64,000 nt of DNA from Aquirufa rosea. Lineage in GTDB: Bacteria; Bacteroidota; Bacteroidia; Cytophagales; Spirosomataceae. Of this stretch, positions 49,421 to 59,348 are shown piece by piece. Position 1 is the first letter of the stretch; every line of letters begins with the position of its first letter. The DNA lies in contig NZ_SDHY01000006.1 of assembly GCF_004118285.1 (NCBI RefSeq), forward strand, positions 1 through 64,000, read 5' to 3'. A program made the translations under genes and the position numbers. The notes beneath the pieces were generated by a model, which was not told the origin of the DNA, searched no databases, and saw only the letters and a list, made by a program, of their open reading frames with translations.

Positions 49421-52399
49421 TTATCCATTAATTCTCGCAATCTGCTTATTAAAAATATCTTCCAATTCTTTGTATTTGGCAGGTGATACTTTGGACTCTT
49501 TTAGAGCTGATACAATCAAATTCATTTCGTAAAATGCGATTTGTATATCTCTGTCATGTGAACGAACATTATCCTCAGAGAAATAATAATCAATTGCCTT
49601 AGAATTACGTTTCACTATCTTGTTGGCCATAGCTATAGCTTTTGCCTCATCCCCTACCTCTAAATACAATCCGACCATGCTCGCAGAGAATTGATCGTAT
49701 GGAATAACCTTATCAGGCATTACTTTCTCCAGATGATCAAGCACTTGCTTAGCCTTAGGTAAATTTCCTTCACGAATTAATTGATCTGCTAAACGGTAAA
49801 CGCCTAATCGAGCAGTTACGCTTGGGATTCCTAAATAGAAATCTCCATGGTAATACACCTTTTCATCATCCAAACCTCTCCAATACATCTTATTCAAGAA
49901 ATTGTCTGCCATGATTTTGGTATTCACAAAGCCATCTTTAGCACCCGGAATTTTAAATGGCATCAAACGATAAGCATATCCCTCCAATTGCATGCTTTCC
50001 TTCAAACCTAAATACTGGTCATTCGGCAAGGTAGAAGCAAAATAAATAGGACGCTTCCAACCTGTTTTGGCATTATTGGCGATAACCTCCAATTGAATCA
50101 ACTCTCCTTTGAAGATATTTTTACCTGGAAGCTTCCAACCTATGCTATTGCTTAAAAATGGTACAAATTCCTTAGGGAACCACTTGCTTGCCGCAATCTC
50201 TGTTGGATTTACAGGGATAACCAATGAATCCGAAGGAAAAGTGTTAATCATATCACCCGACTGTGTTTGGGCTTGAATTCTTGGATCATTCTTATGTAAT
50301 AAGTCTAAATAATCTGGCAAAGACATACCCTTGATGTTCGGATTTCCATTGTACATTACCTGATCATTAACTCCCTCCAAGAACTGATCTTTGGTCAATT
50401 CAATAGGAAGTGGTGCAGATTGATAAGTTTGACGCTTCATTTGATCAATGTACCAATCTGTTCCTAATAAGGATAAATTACAAACACGAACATCTGTACG
50501 GAAACCTTCCACTTCTTGTACATACCATAATGGGAAAGTATCATTATCACCACCCGTAAACAAAATGGCATTTGGTGCACAACTATTCAATAGGTTCTTA
50601 GCAAAGTCTATTTGATGGTATCTACCACTACGATCGTGATCATCCCAGTTTTGTTGCGCCATGATAATCGGAGCAGATAAACCAAAAATTACCAATAAAG
50701 CCCATTTTAAATTATTATTCCGCACTATTTTTCCCAGCCAATCTCCTAGTTGCATCACCCCTAAACCTGCCCAAATGGCCATGAAATAGAAGGACCCCAC
50801 ATAAATGTAATCACGTTCGCGAGGCTCCACAGGTGGCGAATTTAAGTAGACCACCAAAGCCACCCCACTTAGTACAAACATCAATATGGTTACCAAAAAA
50901 TCCTTCTCGTTTTTACTATATAACAAATAAAAACCAAGGAAAACCAAGATTAATGGCAGGAAGAAATAGTTATTTCTAGCCTTATTATTAACCAAATTAT
51001 CTGGAAGATTGCTAGAATCCTGAAACGGATTAATAGCCCAGGCATCTTGATAATCACTCTCTCTACCTAAAAAATTCCAGAGCAGATATCGCATGTACAT
51101 ATGTCCAATTTGATGCGTAAACAAGAACTTTAAATTATCTCCAAAAGTAGGTTTCTGTCCCGCTGGAATGCCCAGCATTTCTTGATACAGCGCTACGTGT
51201 TGAGGAGAATTACTATAAACCCTTGGCAATAGCATTTGCTGGTCTTTTTGATAGACATACTCTGGCTTATAGGTGTACACTTCATATTTACCATCTTTCA
51301 ATTTGTAAACAGGCTCCCCTTGCTTAAATTCCTCAATTTCAGCCGTATAGATAGGTCCATACAGTAATGATCTTTCCCCATATTGCTCCCGTTTCAAGTA
51401 TTTTAAGAAATTTAAAATATTACTTGGATCATTTTCATTGATGGGCGGATTATAGCCCGAACGTACCAACGCCACAGTATAGGTAGAATAGCCGATCATT
51501 AAAAATACAAAAGAGAATAAGGCCACATTCAATACCTCTTTTCCCTTGGCAAAGGAATACCTAATTCCAATCACTACAGCAGCTACCAATAGGAATAGGA
51601 AAAATAAAGCACCACTTCCGTTTCCAAATCCTAAGGAATTCACAAAAAATAATTCAAACTTAAACGCAATGGAAGGCAATCCCGGAATAATACCCGAATT
51701 GATAATACCTAAAATAAAGAGTCCAATAAATATAGATATGAAACCTCCTTTGTAGCTAGGTTTAGCCTCACGTTTGAAATAGTATAATAAGGCCAAGGCT
51801 GGTAAAGTCACCAAATTTAATAAGTGAACACCGATGGACAAACCAATCAAATAAGCAATAAACAAAATCCAACGGTTGGCTTCCGCTTTATCCTCCACCA
51901 ATTCCCAACGAAATGCAGCCCAAACAACGATAGCTGTAAAAAATGAGGACATGGCATAAACCTCGGCCTCAACGGCAGAGAACCAAAATGTGTCGGAAAA
52001 AGTATAAACCAAAGAGCCAACAACACCTGAAAACAACAAAGTATAAGCCTCTGTCTTAGACAGCTCCTCAAAAGGTTTATTGATAACCTTACGACCAATC
52101 ATGACGATAGTCCAATGCATAAATAAAATAGTCAGGGCACTGCTGACCACCGAAAGCATGTTGACCCAAAAGGCTACCCTACTCACGTCTCCCAAGGCGA
52201 ACAAGGAGAACATTCGACCTAACAACAAAAACAAAGGGGCTCCTGGAGGATGTGGAACCTGTAATTTATATGAGCAGGCGATGAATTCACCACAGTCCCA
52301 AAATGATGCTGTTGGTTCTACGGTGAGAGTGTACGTAATCAAAGCAATAACAAAAACAGCCCAGCCAGTTACGTTATTCAAGCGTTTAAAATTCATCAT
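49421..52399 (-). CDS. DUF2723 membrane glycosyltransferase (GT117)
   Basis: A 992-residue integral membrane protein with about a dozen helices, mostly in residues 10-600. The N-terminal first loop VEPTASFWDCGEFIACSYKLQVPHPPGAPLF is the signature of the DUF2723 family and includes the acidic catalytic-type DCGEF site of lipid-phosphate-sugar-dependent glycosyltransferases. The C-terminal 380 residues are soluble and end in helical repeats. GT117 proteins are widespread in Bacteroidetes and are believed to transfer sugars, perhaps in protein O-glycosylation. Single gene, facing the dnaJ terminator. Confidence 0.9.
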   Translation of the reverse strand: MMNFKRLNNVTGWAVFVIALITYTLTVEPTASFWDCGEFIACSYKLQVPHPPGAPLFLLLGRMFSLFALGDVSRVAFWVNMLSVVSSALTILFMHWTIVMIGRKVINKPFEELSKTEAYTLLFSGVVGSLVYTFSDTFWFSAVEAEVYAMSSFFTAIVVWAAFRWELVEDKAEANRWILFIAYLIGLSIGVHLLNLVTLPALALLYYFKREAKPSYKGGFISIFIGLFILGIINSGIIPGLPSIAFKFELFFVNSLGFGNGSGALFFLFLLVAAVVIGIRYSFAKGKEVLNVALFSFVFLMIGYSTYTVALVRSGYNPPINENDPSNILNFLKYLKREQYGERSLLYGPIYTAEIEEFKQGEPVYKLKDGKYEVYTYKPEYVYQKDQQMLLPRVYSNSPQHVALYQEMLGIPAGQKPTFGDNLKFLFTHQIGHMYMRYLLWNFLGRESDYQDAWAINPFQDSSNLPDNLVNNKARNNYFFLPLILVFLGFYLLYSKNEKDFLVTILMFVLSGVALVVYLNSPPVEPRERDYIYVGSFYFMAIWAGLGVMQLGDWLGKIVRNNNLKWALLVIFGLSAPIIMAQQNWDDHDRSGRYHQIDFAKNLLNSCAPNAILFTGGDNDTFPLWYVQEVEGFRTDVRVCNLSLLGTDWYIDQMKRQTYQSAPLPIELTKDQFLEGVNDQVMYNGNPNIKGMSLPDYLDLLHKNDPRIQAQTQSGDMINTFPSDSLVIPVNPTEIAASKWFPKEFVPFLSNSIGWKLPGKNIFKGELIQLEVIANNAKTGWKRPIYFASTLPNDQYLGLKESMQLEGYAYRLMPFKIPGAKDGFVNTKIMADNFLNKMYWRGLDDEKVYYHGDFYLGIPSVTARLGVYRLADQLIREGNLPKAKQVLDHLEKVMPDKVIPYDQFSASMVGLYLEVGDEAKAIAMANKIVKRNSKAIDYYFSEDNVRSHDRDIQIAFYEMNLIVSALKESKVSPAKYKELEDIFNKQIARING

Positions 52400-52467
52400 A
52401 TTTTACAAATTAAATTCAAATGTACAGGGATTGAACCTGTCAAAAAAAAGCTTCTTGTTAAGAGTTG

Positions 52468-53493
52468 TTAATTGAATTGCCTTAAAAAGCGAACATCATT
52501 TTCCGTGAAAAGGCGTAAATCCTTGATTTGGTATTTCAACATCGTGATACGCTCAATGCCCATTCCAAAGGCAAAGCCATTATATTTCTTTGAATCAATA
52601 CCCACATTTTCCAACACATTGGGATCTACCATACCAGCACCTGCAATCTCTACCCATCCAGCTTGTTTGCATACATTGCAGCCTTCGCCTTTGCACAATA
52701 AACAGGTAATATCCATTTCAGCACTGGGTTCAGTAAATGGAAAATAGGAAGGTCTAAAACGTACCCGAGTATCTTTACCAAACATTTCCTTGGCAAAATG
52801 GTATAGAGTATCCTTTAGATCTTTAAAACTAACTTTTTCATCTACATATAAGCCCTCCACCTGATGGAACAAACAGTGCGCGCGCGCAGAAATAGCCTCG
52901 TTACGATAAACTCTTCCTGGCATAACTGACCGAATAGGGGGTTTTTGATGCTGCATTAAACGAATCTGAACATTAGAGGTATGCGTTCTTAATAAGACAT
53001 CATCTTGAATATCCCCAGCTCCTTTCTCAATGAAAAAAGTATCCTGCATTTCTCTTGCGGGATGATTTGCTGGAAAATTCAATGCGGTAAAATTATAAAA
53101 ATCAGTTTCTATTTCTGGGCCATCCGAAACAGAAAAACCCATGCGATTAAAAATTTCAAGAATTCGACTACGTACTAAACTAAGCGGATGTAAGGTTCCT
53201 TGTTGAATAGGATTCGACAAGGTCAAATCGGAAGGAATCTCAAAATGGGCTTTTGAATTCGCAAAAGCCTCTTGGGCCGTATTAAACTTATTTTCTGCTA
53301 AATTCTTTAATTGATTTAATGCTTGCCCTACCTCTCTCCTATTTTCTGCAGGTACATCTTTTAGCCCATCAAATAAACTGGCCAAACGACTTTTACGACC
53401 TACAAACTGAATTCGGAATTGCTCGACATCAGATTCATTTGAAATGACAAAACCCTCAATTTCATCCTGAATTACCTTTATTTGTTCATTCAT
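52468..53493 (-). CDS. pheS: Phenylalanine-tRNA ligase alpha subunit
   Basis: Class II synthetase catalytic subunit, 341 residues. Motif 2 area GRVYRNEAISARAHCLFHQVEGL, motif 3 GMGIERITMLKY, and the CLLCKGEGCNVCKQAGW loop seen in many PheS. The N-terminal coiled-coil (1-90) binds tRNA-Phe. pheT is not in the window. Confidence 0.97.
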   Translation of the reverse strand: MNEQIKVIQDEIEGFVISNESDVEQFRIQFVGRKSRLASLFDGLKDVPAENRREVGQALNQLKNLAENKFNTAQEAFANSKAHFEIPSDLTLSNPIQQGTLHPLSLVRSRILEIFNRMGFSVSDGPEIETDFYNFTALNFPANHPAREMQDTFFIEKGAGDIQDDVLLRTHTSNVQIRLMQHQKPPIRSVMPGRVYRNEAISARAHCLFHQVEGLYVDEKVSFKDLKDTLYHFAKEMFGKDTRVRFRPSYFPFTEPSAEMDITCLLCKGEGCNVCKQAGWVEIAGAGMVDPNVLENVGIDSKKYNGFAFGMGIERITMLKYQIKDLRLFTENDVRFLRQFN

Positions 53494-53508
53494 TCAATAA
53501 AAATTTAA

Positions 53509-54189
53509 TTATAATATTTTTATACCCAGTGTAAGATTCCAAACACTAGCCTTTTGTGATATATTCACGTCCGCTGGCACAGGAATAGTACGCGATAAAT
53601 CTGTCAAATTACCATCATATCGGATATCCAAAGTCAGACCTAATAAATCAATTCCTCCACCTACGGCATAGGAAAAATACGCCTTAGATATGGCATCACG
53701 AACGGTAGCTGAACTAGTGACAGACGTAATAGTTTGTGCGATAGTATTGTCTGAATTTAAATTATAGGAAGCAACAGGGCCAGCCATGACATGTAATGGT
53801 CCTAATTTATACCCCAAAAGCAATGGAACATCCAAACTAGTGTAAGAAACATCTACCATTTTATTTAATCCGGTGATATTAATTGAGGCATTTTTTGCCG
53901 AAAGTAAAATCTCAGGCTCTAAAAATAATTTACGCCCCACACGAGCATAAATACCTCCCACATAGCCTGATTTTAAAGCTAAATTTTGATCAATTAGACT
54001 TTGAACATCAATGGAACTTCCTTTAAATGAAGCACTTTTCACGTTGATTGAAGAAAATGTTAATCCTCCTTTAATTCCCAACCTAAAAAAACTTCCTGTT
54101 GCTTTTCGGGCGCCAAATTGCGCGTTTGAATGCCCCATAATCCCAAAGGCAAACAAAATAATTAATGTTAATTTCAATAAATTTTTCAT
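53509..54189 (-). CDS. PorT-like outer-membrane beta-barrel protein
   Basis: A 226-residue outer-membrane protein with signal peptide (1-23) and an eight-stranded-barrel pattern: RLGIKGGLTFSSIN, GYVGGIYARVGRKLFLEPEILLS, VPLLLGYKLGPLHVMAGP, YAVGGGIDLLGLTLDIRYDG and the final WNLTLGIKIL. It matches the 'outer membrane beta-barrel domain' family common in Bacteroidetes; specific function unknown. Upstream of pheS by 15 bp on the same strand. Confidence 0.88.
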   Translation of the reverse strand: MKNLLKLTLIILFAFGIMGHSNAQFGARKATGSFFRLGIKGGLTFSSINVKSASFKGSSIDVQSLIDQNLALKSGYVGGIYARVGRKLFLEPEILLSAKNASINITGLNKMVDVSYTSLDVPLLLGYKLGPLHVMAGPVASYNLNSDNTIAQTITSVTSSATVRDAISKAYFSYAVGGGIDLLGLTLDIRYDGNLTDLSRTIPVPADVNISQKASVWNLTLGIKIL

Positions 54190-54266
54190 GTTTGGGCGGT
54201 TTAATTCAATTAGCTTGTAAAATTATCCTTTTTTACCGAAAAAAAAGGAAAAACCAAATCAAAGCG

Positions 54267-54274
54267 TAATTTTG
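54267..54274 (+). promoter_or_regulatory. Candidate -7 element of radA
   Basis: TAATTTTG, a full TAnnTTTG match, ending 18 nt before the radA GTG. No good -33 TTG at the normal distance was seen. Confidence 0.4.
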
Positions 54275-54292
54275 AGTACTTAATTTATTTAC

Positions 54293-55672
54293 GTGGCAAA
54301 AGCCAAAACTACTTTTATTTGTCAGTCTTGTGGACAATCCTCACCGAAATGGTTAGGGAAATGTCCTTCTTGCAGTGAGTGGAACACCTTTGTGGAAGAG
54401 CTCCTAGAAACACCTATTCACCCTGCCGAAGTTTGGAAAAACAAAAGCACTCATAAAACGGCTCCCAAGCCTAAATTATTGCAAGAAATCAGCTTTGAAA
54501 GTAGTCCCAAACTACAATGTTCCGATCCAGAATTCAACCGGGTTTTAGGAGGAGGAATTGTACCTGGTAGCCTCGTATTAATTGGTGGAGAGCCTGGAAT
54601 AGGCAAATCAACACTTTTGCTTCAAGTGGCCTTATCATTACAAGGACCAAAAATATTGTATGTAACTGGGGAGGAATCGGAACAACAGATTAAGTTGAGA
54701 GCCGATAGGTTAGGTACTCTATCTAATAATTTGTATATCCTCACAGAGACAAATACCCAGCAAATTTTCAAGCACCTGATTGATATAGAATCAGACCTTA
54801 TCATCATAGATTCTATTCAAACCCTTTACTCCGATCAAATAGAATCGGGGCCAGGATCGGTATCTCAAATCAGGGAATGTGCTTTGGAACTTATGAGATT
54901 TGCCAAAGATAGTGGCACACCCATTTTCCTGGTGGGCCATATCACCAAAGAGGGTGCTATAGCTGGCCCGAAGGTCTTAGAGCATTTGGTAGATACCGTT
55001 TTACAATTTGAGGGGGATAGAAATATGATTTACCGAATTTTACGAACTACTAAAAATCGATTTGGGAGTACCTCAGAATTAGGTATTTATGAAATGTTAG
55101 GAAATGGACTTAGGCCTGTTAGTAATCCTTCAGAAATTTTACTTTCCTCAAGAGATGAGCCCGCCTCAGGCATTGCCATAGGAACTATTTTAGAAGGAAA
55201 TAGACCTTTGTTGATTGAAATACAATCTTTGGTAACCCAAACATCTTATGCTACTGCTCAAAGAACTGCCACAGGATATGATGCCAAGCGCCTAAATATG
55301 TTGCTTGCCGTATTAGAAAAAAGAGGGGGATTTCGATTGGGAACGCAAGATGTATTCCTTAACATCACCGGTGGTATTCGGGTAGATGACCCTGCTCTGG
55401 ATTTAGCCGCCTGTATGTCTATTTTATCTTCCTATGAGGATAAAATCATAGATTCCAATATTTGCTTTGCGTCTGAAGTTGGACTTGGAGGTGAACTTCG
55501 TGCAGTAACCCGCATCGATCAGCGAATAGCCGAGGCTGAAAAACTGGGTTTTAAAGAGATTTGGATCAGTAAGTACAATCAAAAAAGCATCAATTACCGA
55601 GCCAAAAACATTCAAGTGAAACTTGCTAGTACTTGGATGGAGGTTATGATGAACATTTGGAAGCAAAGGTAG
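54293..55672 (+). CDS. radA: DNA repair protein RadA
   Basis: Branch-migration helicase helping RecA recombination. A 459-residue protein: N-terminal zinc motif CQSCGQSSPKWLGKCPSC (10-27), Walker A GGEPGIGKSTL, LIIIDSIQTL, the RadA-specific KNRFG, and a C-terminal Lon-like domain. Starts with GTG. Its 3' end overlaps the convergent truA gene by 29 bp. Confidence 0.97.
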   Translation: MAKAKTTFICQSCGQSSPKWLGKCPSCSEWNTFVEELLETPIHPAEVWKNKSTHKTAPKPKLLQEISFESSPKLQCSDPEFNRVLGGGIVPGSLVLIGGEPGIGKSTLLLQVALSLQGPKILYVTGEESEQQIKLRADRLGTLSNNLYILTETNTQQIFKHLIDIESDLIIIDSIQTLYSDQIESGPGSVSQIRECALELMRFAKDSGTPIFLVGHITKEGAIAGPKVLEHLVDTVLQFEGDRNMIYRILRTTKNRFGSTSELGIYEMLGNGLRPVSNPSEILLSSRDEPASGIAIGTILEGNRPLLIEIQSLVTQTSYATAQRTATGYDAKRLNMLLAVLEKRGGFRLGTQDVFLNITGGIRVDDPALDLAACMSILSSYEDKIIDSNICFASEVGLGGELRAVTRIDQRIAEAEKLGFKEIWISKYNQKSINYRAKNIQVKLASTWMEVMMNIWKQR

Positions 55673-56411
55673 CCTCAGGATAAGCTACTTGCACTAAATG
55701 AAGTCCATGGGCTGGAACAGCTCTACCAGCTTGTTTCCGATCCTTGGCTTCTAAAATTCGTATGAGATCATCCTGAGTCCATTTGCCAGCACCTATCTCT
55801 AATAAGGTTCCCACTATAGCCCGTACCATACCTCTCAAAAAGCGATTAGCTTGAATGGTAAAAATTAATTGATTCCCTTCTTGCCTCCACTCGGCACGAA
55901 AAATATGGCAGTCAAAGGTATTCACATCGGTTTTAACTTTAGAAAAACTTTGAAAATCTCTGTGATTCAACAAAATAGCCGCTGCTTGATTCATAGCCTG
56001 CAAATCCAAGTGAAGCTCAAACCAATAGGCGTAATCCTTTAAATATGGATTTTTGACTTGACTAATATGGTACTCATAAGTACGAGAAGTAGCCTCAAAT
56101 CTCGCATGGAAGTCTTTATGAACTTGATAAATTGCTTGAACAGCTAAGGTGTCCGGAAGGATGCGATTTAATCGATATAACCAATCTAGGTTTACTGGCT
56201 TTGAATGCTCTGGTAAATCAAAATGGGCAAACTGCTGCTTCGCATGTACTCCAGCATCGGTTCTACTACTTCCCACCAAATCTACCTTTACACCTGCTAC
56301 TTTTGTCAAGGCTTTTTCCAACTCCTCTTGAACCGTAATCGCATTTTCCTGGATCTGAAACCCATGAAAAAAGCCGCCATCGTACGAAAATTGTAGTAGA
56401 TAACGGCTCAT
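55644..56411 (-). CDS. truA: tRNA pseudouridine(38-40) synthase
   Basis: Makes pseudouridine at positions 38-40 of the anticodon arm. A 255-residue protein with the catalytic Asp in GSSRTDAGVHA, RYLLQFSYDGGFFHGFQIQ at the start and the final FLRGMVRAIVGTLLEIGAG. Downstream end overlaps radA by 29 bp. Confidence 0.97.
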   Translation of the reverse strand: MSRYLLQFSYDGGFFHGFQIQENAITVQEELEKALTKVAGVKVDLVGSSRTDAGVHAKQQFAHFDLPEHSKPVNLDWLYRLNRILPDTLAVQAIYQVHKDFHARFEATSRTYEYHISQVKNPYLKDYAYWFELHLDLQAMNQAAAILLNHRDFQSFSKVKTDVNTFDCHIFRAEWRQEGNQLIFTIQANRFLRGMVRAIVGTLLEIGAGKWTQDDLIRILEAKDRKQAGRAVPAHGLHLVQVAYPEATFASKCSS

Positions 56412-56429
56412 ATCAATCTAAAAAAATTG

Positions 56430-58658
56430 TTAGTTCAATGCTTTCTCTAAAGCAGTATGGAAGGATTCCGAAGCCTTGGATTGAGAAGAAATAACTTGTC
56501 CATCCACCACAAAATCACTACCTGTCACATTACCCAATGCACTGAATACTATTCCTTGATTTTTCAAAGTAGATTCAAAATCTGCCTGCTTAGCAGGTGA
56601 AACTGATACTAATACACGACTTTGCGCCTCTCCAAACAAGAAGGCATCTTGACGAATGTTTGTATCACAATTGATTGAAAACCCTTTCTTACGTGGGAAA
56701 GATGATTCAGCTAAAGCCACTAACAATCCACCATCTGATAGATCATGCGCAGATTGGATTAAAGTTTGTTGAATTAAACTAGCTATAGCTCCCTGAATAT
56801 TTTGTTCTGTTTCCAAATTAAAGTGAGGAGCCGGACTAGCTTTCACACCTTTATAAGAATATAAGTATTCAGAAGAAGCGATGTCATTCACACTCTCCCC
56901 TACCAAATATATCAAATCACCTTCCTCTTTGAAATCTAAGGTCATTTTTTTACTTGCCTCCTCTAAGATTCCTAACATACCAATGGTTGGAGTTGGGAAT
57001 ACTGGGCCTTCATCTGAAGATTGATTGTAAAAACTAACGTTTCCACCAGTCACAGGCGTTTCAAAGGCCAGACAAGCTTTTCTCATTCCTTTAATGGCAC
57101 CCACAAACTGCCAATATACTTCAGGTACATATGGATTACCAAAATTTAAGCAATTGGTAATGGCCACTGGAACACCACCTGAACATACAATATTGCGTGC
57201 AGCCTCCGCTACGGCTATGGCGCAACCCTCTTCTGGATCCGCATTCACATACCTGGAATTACAATCCACCGTAATGACAATGGACTTATTAGAACCATGC
57301 ACCTTGACTACCGCCGCATCCGAAGGAGCATTGGTATTTCGATTGGCACGACCGATGGACGAATCATATTGTTCAGCTACCCATTTTTTAGAGGCGATGT
57401 TAGGGTGATTCATTAGGAAATCAAAAGCCTTACTAATCTCACCTGGAGCTAAATCAGGCACTGAATCAATCTTGAATTTCTTAAATTCTTGATAATATGC
57501 AGGCTCACGGTATTCACGATGGTAAATAGGAGCACCTCCACCCAAAACTAAATCATCAGCAGGCACATCCGCTACTAATTTTCCATCTTGGTAGAACTCA
57601 AGACGTTTGGTGTCAGTAACTACACCAATTTGCTCACAATTGAGATCCCACTTATCAAAAATCTTTTTAGCTTCCTCTTCTCTACCTTTTTGAACAACAA
57701 TCAACATACGCTCTTGCGATTCTGATAACAAAATCTCGAATGGCTTCATGTTCAGTTGACGAGTAGGTACCTTAGATAAATCGATGATCATACCATGCTC
57801 GCCCTTGGCAGACATTTCAGAAGTAGAGCAGATAATACCGGCCGCACCCATATCTTGTATACCAATCACGCAACCAGCTTCAATGATTTCTAAAGTCGCT
57901 TCTAAGAGTAATTTCTCTTGGAAAGGATCTCCTACTTGCACTGCAGGTAATTTTTCTGATGATTTCTCAGTTATATCTTCTGATGCAAAACTTGCCCCTC
58001 CAATACCATCTTTACCCGTGGCAGAACCTACAATAAATACGGGATTACCTACACCATAAGAAATCGCTGAAGCTTGTTTCCCTACTTGTAAAATACCGGC
58101 AGAAAAAGCATTTACTAAAGGATTAGTCGAATAACAATCATCAAAGAAAACCTCACCACCTACCGTGGGAATACCAAAGGCATTTCCATAATCACCGATA
58201 CCTTTGACTACTCCTTTTACTAACCATTTCGTCTTCGCTAATTCAATATTTCCAAAACGCAATGAGTTCAACTGTGCTATGGGACGAGCACCCATGGTGA
58301 AAATATCACGATTGATACCACCTACACCTGTAGCTGCACCTTGATATGGCTCTAATGCGGAAGGGTGATTATGAGATTCAATTTTAAAAGCACAACCCAA
58401 ACCATCTCCTAAATCCACCAAACCCGCATTCTCTTCTCCCGCCTTAGCCAACATTCTTGGTGAGTCTTTAGGCAAAGTTTTTAACCAAACAATGGAGTTT
58501 TTATAACTACAGTGCTCTGACCACATGACAGAAAAAATAGACAATTCAGTGAAGTTCGGTTTTCTTCCTAAAATCTCTTGAATACGATCATACTCTTCGG
58601 GTAATAAACCTAATTTTTTGGCAGTCTCGAGGGTGGGTAAGCTTTCGTTGGATTCCAC
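56430..58658 (-). CDS. purL: Phosphoribosylformylglycinamidine synthase subunit PurL
   Basis: Purine synthesis step 4. A 742-residue small-type PurL (acts with separate PurQ and PurS): ELSIFSVMWSEHCSYKNS with the active-site His, ATGVGGINRDIFTMGARPIA, DLSDGGLLVALAESSF. Starts at GTG (GTG-GAA-TCC); no ATG lies upstream in frame. The single gene is preceded by a good -7 element at 58707-58714. Confidence 0.97.
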   Translation of the reverse strand: MESNESLPTLETAKKLGLLPEEYDRIQEILGRKPNFTELSIFSVMWSEHCSYKNSIVWLKTLPKDSPRMLAKAGEENAGLVDLGDGLGCAFKIESHNHPSALEPYQGAATGVGGINRDIFTMGARPIAQLNSLRFGNIELAKTKWLVKGVVKGIGDYGNAFGIPTVGGEVFFDDCYSTNPLVNAFSAGILQVGKQASAISYGVGNPVFIVGSATGKDGIGGASFASEDITEKSSEKLPAVQVGDPFQEKLLLEATLEIIEAGCVIGIQDMGAAGIICSTSEMSAKGEHGMIIDLSKVPTRQLNMKPFEILLSESQERMLIVVQKGREEEAKKIFDKWDLNCEQIGVVTDTKRLEFYQDGKLVADVPADDLVLGGGAPIYHREYREPAYYQEFKKFKIDSVPDLAPGEISKAFDFLMNHPNIASKKWVAEQYDSSIGRANRNTNAPSDAAVVKVHGSNKSIVITVDCNSRYVNADPEEGCAIAVAEAARNIVCSGGVPVAITNCLNFGNPYVPEVYWQFVGAIKGMRKACLAFETPVTGGNVSFYNQSSDEGPVFPTPTIGMLGILEEASKKMTLDFKEEGDLIYLVGESVNDIASSEYLYSYKGVKASPAPHFNLETEQNIQGAIASLIQQTLIQSAHDLSDGGLLVALAESSFPRKKGFSINCDTNIRQDAFLFGEAQSRVLVSVSPAKQADFESTLKNQGIVFSALGNVTGSDFVVDGQVISSQSKASESFHTALEKALN

Positions 58659-58706
58659 AATACAATATTTAATTTAACATTTGGCACAGAAGCCTATAAT
58701 TGAGCA

Positions 58707-58714
58707 CAAAGGTA
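58707..58714 (-). promoter_or_regulatory. purL -7 promoter element
   Basis: On the minus strand TACCTTTG, a perfect TAnnTTTG, 48 bp before the purL start. A -33 match is weak. No purine riboswitch-like fold is evident in the leader. Confidence 0.45.
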
Positions 58715-58769
58715 ATCATTTTTACCAGCAGGAAAATGATTTAATAGGGAATATTCCAATTAAACCCAG

Positions 58770-59348
58770 CTATGTAGCGCATTTTTCTTGCCAATAGATT
58801 TTATCTTCTGGAGTATCCAAATCTCTATATTCATCCTCAAAAGATATCCATTGACAAATACTTGGATGTGATTTCCAAAATGGACCAAATCCCTTATCTC
58901 CTTTCCAATCATACAATTTTTCTTGATGTTGATAAGGAATCAAAACGGGAGGCGAAGACTGCCCATGAAAAGAAGATATGATGACTTGATTAGGAGAATC
59001 ATGATGTGCTTGAAGAATAGCTAGTATATGCTTGTTTTGAACAAAGGGAGTATCCACTAACATCACCAAGATGTCCTGCTTTCTGGGAGCTAGAAATCGT
59101 AAACATTCCGATAAGGTACTACCTTGACCCATTTGCCAATCCTCGCTTTCAAATATCTCCACTGAATCAGAGGGAATAATGGCTTTGATGCTATTTATTT
59201 CAGCACCTAAAACTAATACTACTTCAAGAGAAGAAGCTTGCAAGACTTGCAAGCTTCTTTCTACCAAGGTCTTTTGACCTAATGTTAACAATGCCTTGGG
59301 TTCTCCTAATCGAGAGGAGGATCCTGCAGCTAAGAGTAAACCTATCAT
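58770..59348 (-). CDS. MocA-like molybdenum-cofactor nucleotidyltransferase
   Basis: A 192-residue NTP-transferase: LLAAGSSSRLGEPK (5-18), LVLGAE, GQGSTLSECLRF, VDTPFVQ (metal Asp) and DLDTPEDKIYW at the C-terminus. MocA adds CMP to molybdopterin for xanthine-dehydrogenase-type enzymes. The 4-bp overlap with the upstream molybdo-hydroxylase large-subunit gene supports this role over MobA. Confidence 0.88.
   Translation of the reverse strand: MIGLLLAAGSSSRLGEPKALLTLGQKTLVERSLQVLQASSLEVVLVLGAEINSIKAIIPSDSVEIFESEDWQMGQGSTLSECLRFLAPRKQDILVMLVDTPFVQNKHILAILQAHHDSPNQVIISSFHGQSSPPVLIPYQHQEKLYDWKGDKGFGPFWKSHPSICQWISFEDEYRDLDTPEDKIYWQEKCAT

Noticed and set aside
58659-58769. Purine riboswitch in the purL leader
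   Set aside because: No conserved three-way-junction pattern could be traced; only promoter-like bases seen.
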